64,000 nucleotides of DNA from Marinobacter maritimus (GCF_007671675.1 NZ_VCGW01000001.1:868001-932000), one strand, 5' to 3'; shown: positions 45,506 through 53,347, counted from the first letter of the stretch. Program-made: numbers and translations. Notes: generated from the sequence alone by a model not told the origin.

Positions 45506-47328
45506 AGAGCTGAGCCTGCCACGTCATTCAGCAGGATGTCTACCGCTCGATCAACACTTGGTTCTAAAGCCGTCTCGTCAGAGTCCGAAAAAGGCTGCAG
45601 GACCGAGTTTTTCGCGGCGTTCGTATTGTCGGGACGCCTCACTCCTATTCTCATTCGTTTAAACTCATGGGAACCAAGCGAAGCAACCAGCGACTTCAAA
45701 CCTTTGTGGCCTGCATCGCCTCCGCCCTGTTTCAGCTTCACCTGGCCAAGAGTTAAATCCATTTCATCGTGAACAACCAGGCAGTCGTTTATAGCCGTGC
45801 CCATACGATCCAGGAACTGCCGCGTTGACGGACCACTGTGGTTCATTTGTGCCGCTGGCTTGAACAGACTTACCGTTTCCCCCGCAATATCTACTTCGCA
45901 AACCGCCCCCTCGGCAAAGCTAACCCACAGCCCGTTCATCCTTGTAGCCATCCGATCAAGCACCCTATATCCGGCATTGTGCGGCGTGTTCTCATAGCTG
46001 GAGCCTGGATTGCCCAACCCTACGATTACTTTCCGTCCTGAATCGTTTCCAGCTAACGGGATAATAGCAGCACTGGCGGGCATCGGTTTATACAATCTTG
46101 GGCAGTCACAGCAAAAGTTCGCAACTCCACATTGATTGGCCCAGCAACCAACGGGATTTTGTGTGTTGTACATCAGCCGTACCAGATGATCTGCTTTGTT
46201 GGAGCCCTTCAGAAGTACAAGGTCGCCCGGCTCAAGGAGAGCGTTTAAGAATGCCGACGCCTCGCGTATCTCGGTAAATGCATGCAGGTTCTCGGCGCCT
46301 GTATCGCGTTTTGCTTTAGCCGCCCTCGGTGCGTGAGGTCCAACAAAAATAACAATATCACCAACTTCAAGTGCCTGCCTGGCTACCTTGGGATAGAGCT
46401 TGGATGCGGATAAAGAGTAATCAGAAAGCGTCCCGATAATAATAATTTTTCTTCGTGCGTCTGCTTCGGCCATAAATTCGAGAGGTGCCGAGAACGACCA
46501 ATGGGGTGCTTTCCAGTCGTCTCGTAAGAACGTGAAGTCTTTCTCATTCGAAACAACTTCCATCCTGCCCTCTGCCGGCCTCACTTCGGCGACAGCAGAT
46601 ATAGCGCTCGTTAGTGGTATCCCTGCGGCTAAACCAACCCCCAAAGCTGAAAGTACTGACAAGGCTAGCTGTTTTCCATGGAAGCTTGTTGGTACCTGGT
46701 AAGTTGTCCCTTCATATTTGACCTCAAGGGTCAGTGGCTCTGGCCACTTGGATCGTGCGGAAAGGAGTCTAATAGTGGCGCCGTCCGCTTTTCCTACCCA
46801 GATAATTTTGCGGTTACAGCTCTCACCTATGGCCCTGACGAGCGGGTCGTCAATGTTTAGGACTGCTACGCCGTCGATGGGCAACGCCGAAACAAGCTTG
46901 CTTTTTTCTTCTGCTATTGCCTCCAGGCTCTTGAATGCCTTGAAGTGATCCCGTGCAATCAGAGTCAGTACGGCTATGTTCGGGGCAAATAATCTAAGCG
47001 GCTTGTTCAGCTCACCTGGCTCACCGCCAGAACACTCGAGAACACAGAACCGGTGGCGAGGGCGTACCTTGAGCAAAAGCTTGGCAATGCTGTGAGAATA
47101 ATTCTCAGTCCCGGGGGTATTGAAACATTCACCCGCCGTACGAAGAATGTTTGCAGAGATATCCTTGGTGGTGGTTTTGCCTGCGCTTCCGGTGATGCCT
47201 ACGAAGCACACGGTTTTTTTTAGTTTTTTGCTATAGATAAACGCCGACCAGAACCGGAAAAGGTGCAAACCGGAGCGTAGCCACTTGTATAGGTAGTTTG
47301 ATGTCATCTGTTGAACACGACGGATCAT
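45502..47328 (-). CDS. Fusion of Mur-ligase domain, cysteine cluster and peptidyl-tRNA hydrolase domain
   Basis: This is an unusual 608-residue fusion. Residues about 38-390 form a Mur-type amide ligase (ATP loop GITGSAGKTTTKD at 44-56, ECSGGEPGELNKPLRLF, RPAEGRMEVV, GDLVLLKGSNKADHLVRL) without the MurF N-terminal UDP-binding domain. Residues 395-409 hold a cysteine cluster (CWANQCGVANFCCDC), possibly zinc-binding. From residue 433 to the end is a Pth domain: VGLGNPGSSYENTPHNAGY with the Asn (440) and catalytic His (450), QMNHSG (Asn496) and HDEMDL (Asp521). The GHNG motif reads GHKG (Lys542 for Asn), and the final lid is short. AAGGAGC precedes the ATG. Its stop overlaps the next gene. The cell must have a separate housekeeping Pth. 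Confidence 0.85.
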   Translation of the reverse strand: MIRRVQQMTSNYLYKWLRSGLHLFRFWSAFIYSKKLKKTVCFVGITGSAGKTTTKDISANILRTAGECFNTPGTENYSHSIAKLLLKVRPRHRFCVLECSGGEPGELNKPLRLFAPNIAVLTLIARDHFKAFKSLEAIAEEKSKLVSALPIDGVAVLNIDDPLVRAIGESCNRKIIWVGKADGATIRLLSARSKWPEPLTLEVKYEGTTYQVPTSFHGKQLALSVLSALGVGLAAGIPLTSAISAVAEVRPAEGRMEVVSNEKDFTFLRDDWKAPHWSFSAPLEFMAEADARRKIIIIGTLSDYSLSASKLYPKVARQALEVGDIVIFVGPHAPRAAKAKRDTGAENLHAFTEIREASAFLNALLEPGDLVLLKGSNKADHLVRLMYNTQNPVGCWANQCGVANFCCDCPRLYKPMPASAAIIPLAGNDSGRKVIVGLGNPGSSYENTPHNAGYRVLDRMATRMNGLWVSFAEGAVCEVDIAGETVSLFKPAAQMNHSGPSTRQFLDRMGTAINDCLVVHDEMDLTLGQVKLKQGGGDAGHKGLKSLVASLGSHEFKRMRIGVRRPDNTNAAKNSVLQPFSDSDETALEPSVDRAVDILLNDVAGSAL

Positions 47329-47361
47329 TGATTTTTTGCTCCTTGGGTTATTCCCTCATTT

Positions 47362-47804
47362 TTAGCAGGGTAAAAAAGTAAACTCCAGTCCATCCTTGAT
47401 TTGTTCAATCGTACGCTCTGGGCTGTTATCTTCCACGGGCTTGACTGAACAAATAGCGCAGCTGTCCCCATTCGTCCGTACCTTTAAGCAGGAACATACC
47501 CACAGCGCCGATGCTGAGCGGAGCAGTTGCAAGGTGTAGGTCCCAAGAAAGAAAAATTGCACAAAGTGGTGGCTGTTCGAGAGATTTAACGACTGGGTTG
47601 CGGCAACTGCCAGCGACGTTCCTGCGGGAGTGGGAATGCACAGAAAGAGAAGCTTAACTAGCGAGAGCCTCGTTCGGTGCTCCAGAATCAGCAGCAACGC
47701 TACCGTGGTTGCAACAGAGAGCCAGCCTCTAACCCAGGCTATAACTTCCAAGCCCCCCCCGTCGCCGTCAGCCAGAGGACGACAATGATCACTCCGGTTG
47801 AGAC
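47362..47804 (-). pseudogene. Left remnant of a flippase-like membrane protein gene beside the IS element
   Basis: Reading the minus strand away from the IS, the first codons give VSTGVIIVVLWLTATGGAWK, a hydrophobic stretch that fits the middle of a Wzx-type flippase. A run of eight C (47753-47760 on the plus strand) then sits where the coding frame shifts. Beyond it, hydrophobic segments continue in another frame (VATTVALLLILEHRTRLSLV) with stops in all frames before 47362. I take this as the decayed 3' part of the gene whose other piece lies at 49952-50151. There is no complete gene here. Confidence 0.45.
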
Positions 47805-47852
47805 TGTCAGCAGCAGTGCTAAAAGTCCGTAAATTGTCAGGATAGATTGTCC
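47805..47852 (+). repeat. Left end of the IS21 element: two 24-bp repeats
   Basis: Two adjoining 24-bp units, 47805-47828 and 47829-47852, both end in GTCC. The second contains ATAGATTGTCC, which matches the second unit of the right end. IS21-family ends typically hold such multiple transposase-binding repeats. Confidence 0.75.
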
Positions 47853-47874
47853 ACCCGACCCGCATGACCTTTTC

Positions 47875-49092
47875 TTGAAGGTGACGAAACCTGAAAGGAA
47901 AAGACTCATGCAAAGGCGAGAGGACTTTCACATGATAAAGCAACTACGGGCACAGGGGGCGCACATCGTGGACATTGCCCAACGGATTGGCTGTTCAGAA
48001 CGTACGGTGCGTCGGTATCTGGCGCTTCCTGCACCTCCCACAGGTAGGCCGAAGTCACGCCGGTCCAGTAAGCTCGACCCCTTCAAGCCCTTTATCGATC
48101 AGCATTTGGCCGATGAAGTCTGGAACGCAGAGGTGATTTTCCAACAGCTGCGCGAGCAGGGTTACGCCGGCTCATCCACTCTGGTTCGTGAGTACATCCA
48201 GCCCAAGCGCCCCCTGCGAGCCAGCAAGCGAACCGTCCGATACGAGACGCACCCTGGCAAACAGCTCCAGCATGACTGGGGCGAAATTCGCACCGAGGTG
48301 GCCGGCCGGTTGTGCACCGTCAACATTGCGGTGAACGTGCAGGGTTATTCCCGACACTTCCATGTCTGGGCGGGCCCACGTCAGGATGCCGAGCATACCT
48401 ATGAGTCGCTGGTGCAGGCCTTCCGGTACTTTGGCGGCGTCCCGGCCAGTGTGCTGGTGGACAACCAGAAGGCGGCCGTGGTTCGCCATGATCGTGATGG
48501 CAAGGTGACGTTCAATGCTGGCTTCCTGGAGCTGGCCAACCATTACGGCTTTGTCGCTAAGGCCTGTCGGCCCCAGCGGCCCAAGACGAAGGGTAAGACC
48601 GAACGAATGGTCGGATATGTGAAGCACCACTTCTTCCAGCGATATCGCAGCTTCGACAGCTACGCACACCTTAATCAGCTACTGGAGCACTGGTTGAATA
48701 CCTACGCTCAGCAGCGGCTGCTGAGGCGCTTCCGGCAGACCCCGGCCGAGAGGTTTCAGGAGGAGCAACCTCAACTTTTGCCAAGGCCCGAAACGGACTT
48801 CGATACCCGCTATTACGATGTCCGACATGTTGGCTGGGACGCCTACATTGATGTGCATGGCAACCGCTACAGTGTGCCGGCCGAGTGCTGCGGGCAGCGG
48901 GTGACCATTCGAGTCAGCCTGGACGGAGAACTCACCGTCTACGACATCCGGGGACAGGAGGTGGCGCGCCACCGGATGGTGGATCGCAAGCAGGGCTGGC
49001 AAACCGTGGCCGAACACCACGAACCGCTGTGGCAAGACGTGCTGCCAGTGCAGCACCGGAGCCTCGCTGTGTATGAGGAGATACTCCAATGA
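47875..49092 (+). CDS. istA: IS21-family transposase IstA
   Basis: This 405-residue transposase has an N-terminal helix-turn-helix (IVDIAQRIGCSERTVRRYLA, about residues 31-50). Its DDE integrase core is recognisable from LQHDWGEIRTEV (first Asp), ASVLVDNQKAAVV (second Asp) and RPKTKGKTERMVGYVK (Glu). A C-terminal domain follows (DVRHVGWDAYIDVHGNRYSV). The likely start may be the ATG at 47908, which gives MQRREDFHMIKQLRAQG; the upstream codons fall near the terminal repeats. The end overlaps istB by the ATGA arrangement. IstA appears intact. Confidence 0.9.
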   Translation: MKVTKPERKRLMQRREDFHMIKQLRAQGAHIVDIAQRIGCSERTVRRYLALPAPPTGRPKSRRSSKLDPFKPFIDQHLADEVWNAEVIFQQLREQGYAGSSTLVREYIQPKRPLRASKRTVRYETHPGKQLQHDWGEIRTEVAGRLCTVNIAVNVQGYSRHFHVWAGPRQDAEHTYESLVQAFRYFGGVPASVLVDNQKAAVVRHDRDGKVTFNAGFLELANHYGFVAKACRPQRPKTKGKTERMVGYVKHHFFQRYRSFDSYAHLNQLLEHWLNTYAQQRLLRRFRQTPAERFQEEQPQLLPRPETDFDTRYYDVRHVGWDAYIDVHGNRYSVPAECCGQRVTIRVSLDGELTVYDIRGQEVARHRMVDRKQGWQTVAEHHEPLWQDVLPVQHRSLAVYEEILQ

Positions 49093-49914
49093 ACCTGGAC
49101 CAACTCCTCGACCGACTCAAGATGGACCACCTCCAAGCTTCCCTGGACACCTTGTGCGAACACGCCAGCAAGAAGGATCTGAATTACCGGGAGTTCCTCG
49201 AACAGGCCCTGGCCCAGGAATGAATGGGGTGGCCGCCACCAGAAAGGCCTCGATACGCGCCTCAAGCAGGCCAGGCTGCCGTGGATCAAAACCCTGGAAC
49301 AGTTCGACTTCACCTTCCAGCCGAGCATTGACCGCAAGCTGATCCGGGACCTGCCCGGATTAGGGTTCGTGGAGCGCAACGAGAACGTCATCCTGCTGGG
49401 ACCACCGGGCGTGGGTAAAACCCATCTGGCCGTTGCCCTTGGCGTAAAAGCAGTTGAGGCTGGCCACAGGGTTCTGTTCATGACTTTGGATCGCTTGGTA
49501 AGCACCCTGATGAAAGCGCGACAGGAGAACCGACTGGACCGTCAGCTTCAGCAGCTGAGCTACCCAAAGGTGCTGGTGCTTGACGAGATTGGTTACCTAC
49601 CCATGACCCGGGAGGAAGCCAGCCTGTTCTTCCGGCTGATCAACCGTCGCTACGAGCGAGCCTGCACCATCCTGACCTCCAACAAGAGCTTTATGGACTG
49701 GGGCGAGGTATTCGGTGATCAGGTCATCGCCACGGCTATCCTGGATCGGTTACTGCACCACTCAACCACGCTGAACATCAAGGGTGAAAGTTACCGACTG
49801 AAGGACAAACGCAAGGCCGGGATCGTCCCCGGTACGACTCAACAACAGGAGGAATGTGACGGCACAGACACTCAAAACCGGACACTGAAAACTGATGAAA
49901 ACCGGACAATCTAA
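49089..49914 (+). pseudogene. istB: IS21 helper ATPase istB, frameshifted
   Basis: IstB is the AAA+ helper of IS21 transposition. The frame opened by ATG 49089 encodes the normal N-terminus (MNLDQLLDRLKMDHLQ to FLEQALAQE) but meets TGA at 49221. The rest of IstB continues in the next frame: RHQKGLDTRLKQARLPWIK, Walker A LLGPPGVGKTHLA, Walker B KVLVLDEIGYLPM and TSNKSFMDWGEVFGD. The break coincides with a tandem GAATGAAT at 49218-49225. Removing one GAAT restores EWGGRHQKG, so a 4-bp duplication is the simplest cause. An initiation at the GTG at 49369 would keep the ATPase core only. The element is probably unable to move on its own unless frameshifting occurs. Confidence 0.85.
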
Positions 49915-49951
49915 ACTGATAAAAAGCGGTCAAACTTCGCTGTTGTTGACA
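49880..49951 (-). repeat. Right end of the IS21 element: three 24-bp repeats
   Basis: On the minus strand three adjoining 24-bp units can be read inward from 49951 (49928-49951, 49904-49927, 49880-49903), ending in GACC, GTCC and GTCC. The middle one shares AGATTGTCC with the second left unit, and the second and third share TCAGTTT. The istB stop lies within this region. Confidence 0.75.
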
Positions 49952-50151
49952 TGGGCACAGTTATGATCAACGCAAGGCTCAAACGTATACGGTAAGCGAG
50001 AACTTCTCGGTCTGCTTTACTGTCTGCGATCGCTGCCAGTAATGGTTCACTCATGGGGATTATGGCTGAACGTGCTGGCAAAAGGCTGACTTCCCGTACC
50101 AAGTTATAACCGCCAAGTTGGTGGTTCATTCTGGCTAATTGACATAGGTTA
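49952..50151 (-). pseudogene. Right remnant of a Wzx-type flippase gene, cut by the IS element
   Basis: The minus-strand frame gives LARMNHQLGGYNLVREVSLL, then PARSAIIPMSEPLLAAIADS and a hydrophobic segment LSLALIITVP that runs into the IS end. This resembles the central part of MOP-superfamily polysaccharide flippases, where LGxYNLxREV...LP...P is followed by a membrane helix. The N-terminal half is missing because the CDP-alcohol transferase gene ends only about 20 bp further upstream. The gene is therefore broken on both sides. A functional flippase is encoded at 29801-31243. Confidence 0.5.
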
Positions 50152-50169
50152 TAGGTATGACATGCCTTA

Positions 50170-51048
50170 TCACTTTGCGAAACTTTTCAGCCGGGCAGAG
50201 AGTTCCAAAGCAACCCTGTCTGAGTGGATGTAAGTCCAGGAGTAATCGAGAATGTTAAGAACGGAATAAACAGCAAGAATGATAATGACCGCCTCAATCA
50301 CGCCATCATAGGAAAAAAAGTGCCCTGCAATGAGATCAAGTGCCGCGCCACACCAAAGCAGTATTGTAAAGCCATTATAAGATGTGCTCGCTACTCGGAA
50401 GCGGGAAATATAGGATCTGATGCTGGATCTGGGTTTTTTATTCTCCTCACTATCGCCGTTTTCATTGTTTGTGGGGCGGGGGCTCGCCGATTGCTCTGAT
50501 ACCTTCGAAAGATTGGCACGCATCATCTCACGTTCGAGCACTGGATACCGTGATAATTCTTCTGACAATATGTTCGCCGGGAGTTGGGCGAGTAAAACAC
50601 GAAACCTGTTCCAGATGTAAAGGATCCACACCGCAATCCAAGGCCAGATCTGGCCACTATCCAGATATAAACCTAAAGCAAGGCAGGGAAAGGTTGCTGA
50701 CTCTACAAGGAAATGATTCCAGCGATCCAGCACGGCGCCGTTTACGCTGGCGCGGCCGTGATGTCGCGCAATCTGGCCATCCACGTAGTCAAACAGGTGG
50801 TGCAGTACCAGAAAAGAGGCGCCTATAAAAATCCCCCAAGGCCCCAGGATCATCAATGCAGCTCCAATAAGGCCGGTGATGAACATTGAAGCCGAGGCAT
50901 GGTTTTCGTTCAGTCCCAAGTCCAGATACAAATGGGTAATGCGAAGTGAAACGGGTAGTCCAAACCAACGCGTGAAATAGTCACCTCTTTCTGCGTAAAG
51001 AGACCATTCACGTGCTTTTAGCGCTTTGAACTCATTATCTTTATTCAT
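50170..51048 (-). CDS. CDP-alcohol phosphatidyltransferase-like membrane protein with altered catalytic motif
   Basis: This 292-residue protein has several membrane segments and the motif FDYVDGQIARHHGR followed by NGAVLDRWNH. The family signature is D-x2-D-G-x2-A-R-x8-G-x3-D-x3-D. Here the first three Asp are present but the last one, the catalytic base, is His. The C-terminal half carries a polar insert (SASPRPTNNENGDSEENKKP) before the last helices. If active it would transfer an alcohol head group from or to a CDP-linked donor, perhaps for lipid or EPS anchoring. If not, it may be a binding protein. It is divergent from the PEP-CTERM gene. Confidence 0.75.
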   Translation of the reverse strand: MNKDNEFKALKAREWSLYAERGDYFTRWFGLPVSLRITHLYLDLGLNENHASASMFITGLIGAALMILGPWGIFIGASFLVLHHLFDYVDGQIARHHGRASVNGAVLDRWNHFLVESATFPCLALGLYLDSGQIWPWIAVWILYIWNRFRVLLAQLPANILSEELSRYPVLEREMMRANLSKVSEQSASPRPTNNENGDSEENKKPRSSIRSYISRFRVASTSYNGFTILLWCGAALDLIAGHFFSYDGVIEAVIIILAVYSVLNILDYSWTYIHSDRVALELSARLKSFAK

Positions 51049-51313
51049 TGTAAGAGTCCTTTCTTTTCGGATATTGAACCATTTGAAGAGCTACAAGAGC
51101 GACTTGTTTTATCCTTTCAGTGTAGCAAGGATCTGTGAGGGCTCCTTCTTCTTGTAATCATTAGCGCTACGCTCTGAATGCGTCAGCAAAATTTACGCGT
51201 CAGGAGGCTAGTCTATTGTTGAAGTACATTTTTAATCCTGAAATGGATATCAAACGGCGTTTTAAATAGTTTTTGTTCTTCTTGGTTCTGTCAGATGCAC
51301 CACTTAAAAGCAC

Positions 51314-51332
51314 ATACCGCCTCAGGCGGTAT
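51314..51332. repeat. Inverted repeat ATACCGCC-TCA-GGCGGTAT
   Basis: A perfect 8-bp inverted repeat with a 3-nt centre lies about 108-126 bp upstream of the -24 GG of the sigma54 promoter. It could be an activator or repressor site, or a short hairpin. No T-run follows on the plus strand, and no gene ends just before it, so a terminator role is unlikely. Confidence 0.5.
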
Positions 51333-51353
51333 ATTTACGCTTCTCTAATGTCG

Positions 51354-51369
51354 AAGATGTTTACACCTT
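51354..51369. promoter_or_regulatory. Candidate activator site shared by both PEP-CTERM promoters (copy 1)
   Basis: The 16-bp near-palindrome AAGATGTTTACACCTT (form AGRTGT-TT-ACAYCT) lies about 80 bp upstream of the sigma54 promoter. Its central 14 bases are identical to a site upstream of the second PEP-CTERM gene (57830-57845). Position and symmetry fit an enhancer-binding protein such as PrsR. The binding protein is inferred. Confidence 0.55.
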
Positions 51370-51439
51370 ACAACTGCATATCAGCTAAATCTGATTTAAC
51401 ACTATTTCACGTTGTTGATAGGTAACAGTTTTAAGTACG

Positions 51440-51454
51440 TGGCATGGAAGATGC
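51440..51454 (+). promoter_or_regulatory. Sigma54 (RpoN) promoter of the first PEP-CTERM gene
   Basis: TGGCAT-N5-ATGC gives the GG-N10-GC spacing required for -24/-12 promoters and is close to the consensus TGGCAC-N5-TTGC. The expected transcription start is near 51466, leaving a leader of about 60 nt before the ATG at 51527. The window also encodes the sigma54 activator PrsR. Confidence 0.7.
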
Positions 51455-51526
51455 CTTTAATCATCTAGCGCTGACCGACTGACCTGAATCCCAGTTGCCA
51501 GCGTCCACCTTCAAGGAGATATAACA

Positions 51527-52357
51527 ATGAGCAAATCCCTTAAGAGAACGCTTTTATCAACGCTCGTTGCGCCTTTGGCGCTGGGCGCGGCAACTGCGAT
51601 GGCTGCACCGATTAGCTCCTGGAACTATTCGGTTGACAATGATTTACATAGTGCGACATTCACTAATAAAGGGGGGCCTAATGTCGGTTCCCAAAGTGTG
51701 GCTGACCAGGAGATTTCATGGGGTGGAGTTGGCGCCGCGAATCGATCGTCTGTTGGAATTAACGATGTAGGTTTACCACCAGATCCAACTGCTGGTCCAG
51801 TGTTCACTAATGGCGCTGCCGTCAACACCGGGGTATTTACCCATACCAATAACTCTATCAACGCAACTTTTGATACGCTGTTATCGTTTGATCTGACCTC
51901 CACGCTGACGCTGTTTCCGAACGACCCAGGTGATACGGAGTTTCTACCTCCTATTACCTTTAACACCAAATTCACAGAAACGCCGAATGCGGTGACACCC
52001 TGTGCCGATGGAGGCGTCACGCCTTGCGGTGACATTTTCACCGTTGTTAGCATTGAAGGTTTGGGCGACTTTTCCGGTGGAGCACTCCCTGGACAACAGT
52101 TCATTCAGGGGGACTACCTCTACACGGTTTTCCTCGAGCTAGCGGGCTTGAGCGTCTTGCCTGACGCTGCCTGTGCAGCGGCGGGTGCTGGTAATAACTG
52201 TGTTGGTCTGCTGACACCAGAGGGCGGCACCAATGAATTCCAGAGTTCGTTCAGTATTACAGCTGTAGATGTTCCCGAGCCAGGTACCCTGGCACTGCTG
52301 GGCCTTGGCCTTGCAGGCCTCAGTCTGTCACGCAGGAAAAAAGCAGCTAAGGCATAA
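51527..52357 (+). CDS. PEP-CTERM sorting-domain protein (THxN type)
   Basis: This 276-residue secreted protein has a signal peptide (to about TAMAA, residue 27). The body contains the phrase GVFTHTNNSI, as in the THxN family of PEP-CTERM proteins, and two cysteine pairs. The C-terminal sorting signal VPEPGTLALLGLGLAGL followed by RRKK spans residues about 249-276. XrtA should cleave near the PEP motif and attach or release the protein at the cell surface. AGGAGAT precedes the ATG. It is preceded by a sigma54 promoter and followed by a terminator, so it is a single-gene unit. Confidence 0.9.
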   Translation: MSKSLKRTLLSTLVAPLALGAATAMAAPISSWNYSVDNDLHSATFTNKGGPNVGSQSVADQEISWGGVGAANRSSVGINDVGLPPDPTAGPVFTNGAAVNTGVFTHTNNSINATFDTLLSFDLTSTLTLFPNDPGDTEFLPPITFNTKFTETPNAVTPCADGGVTPCGDIFTVVSIEGLGDFSGGALPGQQFIQGDYLYTVFLELAGLSVLPDAACAAAGAGNNCVGLLTPEGGTNEFQSSFSITAVDVPEPGTLALLGLGLAGLSLSRRKKAAKA

Positions 52358-52400
52358 CATCTGAACGGCCATAACGTTTAGAGGGTAGTGCTGAAATTAG

Positions 52401-52428
52401 AAGCCCCTGCTGAGAAGCGGGGGCTTTT
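52401..52428 (+). terminator. Rho-independent terminator after the first PEP-CTERM gene
   Basis: Arms AAGCCCCTGC (52401-52410) and GCGGGGGCTT (52417-52426) pair fully with one G-T wobble and are followed by TTTTC. It lies about 45 bp after the stop codon. Confidence 0.8.
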
Positions 52429-52490
52429 CAGTATGAGGTTTTCCCTGAACCAAAAACACTCAAGCCATTCCAGAATCGCTCAGGTGCAGA

Positions 52491-53294
52491 TCAGGCAACC
52501 TCTCTCCGATTTCCCTCGTACCCGCTATCCGGTTTCGCCGGCAGGTATCGCCCACCGTCAGTAACCAGCGACCAGACATCCGGGCGACGATTCCTCATGC
52601 CTTCGATCAGTGATGCGGCTTCGGTGAACGCCGGGCGGCGGCTTCCGTGATACTCCATCACTGGCCCCACATGATCAAACTCCACCCCAAATCGCTTTAA
52701 CAAGCGCAGCTGTGCAGGTTCCATGACCGCCATCCAGTGGGTTATGCCGTGTTTGACCGACATCTGGAGAATTGCGCAAAAAAGTCCAAGGCTGATATAG
52801 GGCATCGCGCGCTTACCATTTTCTGAATCACTATAGTATGCGGGCGCGCTGATGCCAGAGACTGATTTTTCCTCAGTGAGTCGCCGCCGGAACTCCCGGC
52901 TGACCGCCATGCGTGATATTTCGGCGATCTTCTGGCGGGGTGCGTCTGAAATTGCTTCCCGTGCGGACCGGTCCATACGATGGACACAGTGGCCTTCCAT
53001 GGGAAAGTCAGCCTGTTCGGGATTGTCTCCAGCCATTACGAGCCTAACGGCAGCAACGCTGTCCCCCGTCATGTTGTGACGAATCAGTGCGTGAGCGGAT
53101 CTTGGATCGTATGCATCATGTTCGCGTTTATCGACGAAGCAATTCGGATCCTCGAAAGGGCGATCGATGCAGTAAACCTGATATCGAAGTTCATAAACCT
53201 TGTTAATCACTTCCGGAGACGTCGCCAGCTGGACATTGAATACTGAGTTAAAAATGGTGCTGACATCTTCGTGTGTTTGTTGGCCTGTTTGCAT
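52491..53294 (-). CDS. PEP-CTERM/exosortase-associated acyltransferase (N-acyl amino acid synthase)
   Basis: This 267-residue GNAT/LuxI-like protein matches the acyltransferase family linked to exosortase loci. It has VYELRYQVYCIDRPFEDPN near the N-terminus, then EHDAYDPRSAHALIRH, AEISRMAVSREFRRR and LFCAILQMSVKHGITHWMAV. Members of this family make long-chain N-acyl amino acids, often N-acyl tyrosine, from acyl carrier substrates. The ATG at 53294, with GAGGA just upstream, seems better than one four codons earlier (53306). It lies about 50 bp after the flavin oxidase gene on the same strand, so the two probably form an operon. Confidence 0.85.
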   Translation of the reverse strand: MQTGQQTHEDVSTIFNSVFNVQLATSPEVINKVYELRYQVYCIDRPFEDPNCFVDKREHDAYDPRSAHALIRHNMTGDSVAAVRLVMAGDNPEQADFPMEGHCVHRMDRSAREAISDAPRQKIAEISRMAVSREFRRRLTEEKSVSGISAPAYYSDSENGKRAMPYISLGLFCAILQMSVKHGITHWMAVMEPAQLRLLKRFGVEFDHVGPVMEYHGSRRPAFTEAASLIEGMRNRRPDVWSLVTDGGRYLPAKPDSGYEGNRREVA

Positions 53295-53347
53295 TTTGAT
53301 CCTCATCTATTCCCATTCAGGGAGCTGTTATGCCGAGTGTGTCGAGG

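Larger units (their letters stand above)
47805..49951 (+). mobile_element. IS21-family insertion sequence
   Basis: The 2147-bp element carries istA and a frameshifted istB in the order and overlap (ATGA) typical of IS21. The ends are related: TGTCAGCAGCAGTGCTAAAA at the left (47805 on) and TGTCAACAACAGCGAAGTTT as the reverse complement of the right (ending 49951). Both begin with TGT and carry further 24-bp subterminal repeats. I find no target duplication between the flanks (ending GTTGAGAC on the left, beginning TGGGCACA on the right). A later deletion or recombination may have removed one side. The element lies inside a flippase remnant. Confidence 0.88.
51049..51526. other. Divergent regulatory region between the CDP-alcohol transferase-like gene and the first PEP-CTERM gene
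   Basis: These 478 bp hold no gene that I can support. They contain a strong inverted repeat (51314-51332), a 16-bp near-palindrome (51354-51369) and a sigma54-type promoter (51440-51454), all placed correctly for activator-dependent control of the downstream PEP-CTERM gene. The left 200 bp next to the minus-strand gene show nothing clear. Confidence 0.6.

Noticed and set aside
47797..49959. Target-site duplication for the IS21 element
   Set aside because: The bases next to the two ends (GTTGAGAC and TGGGCACA) do not match at 4-8 bp, so none is claimed.
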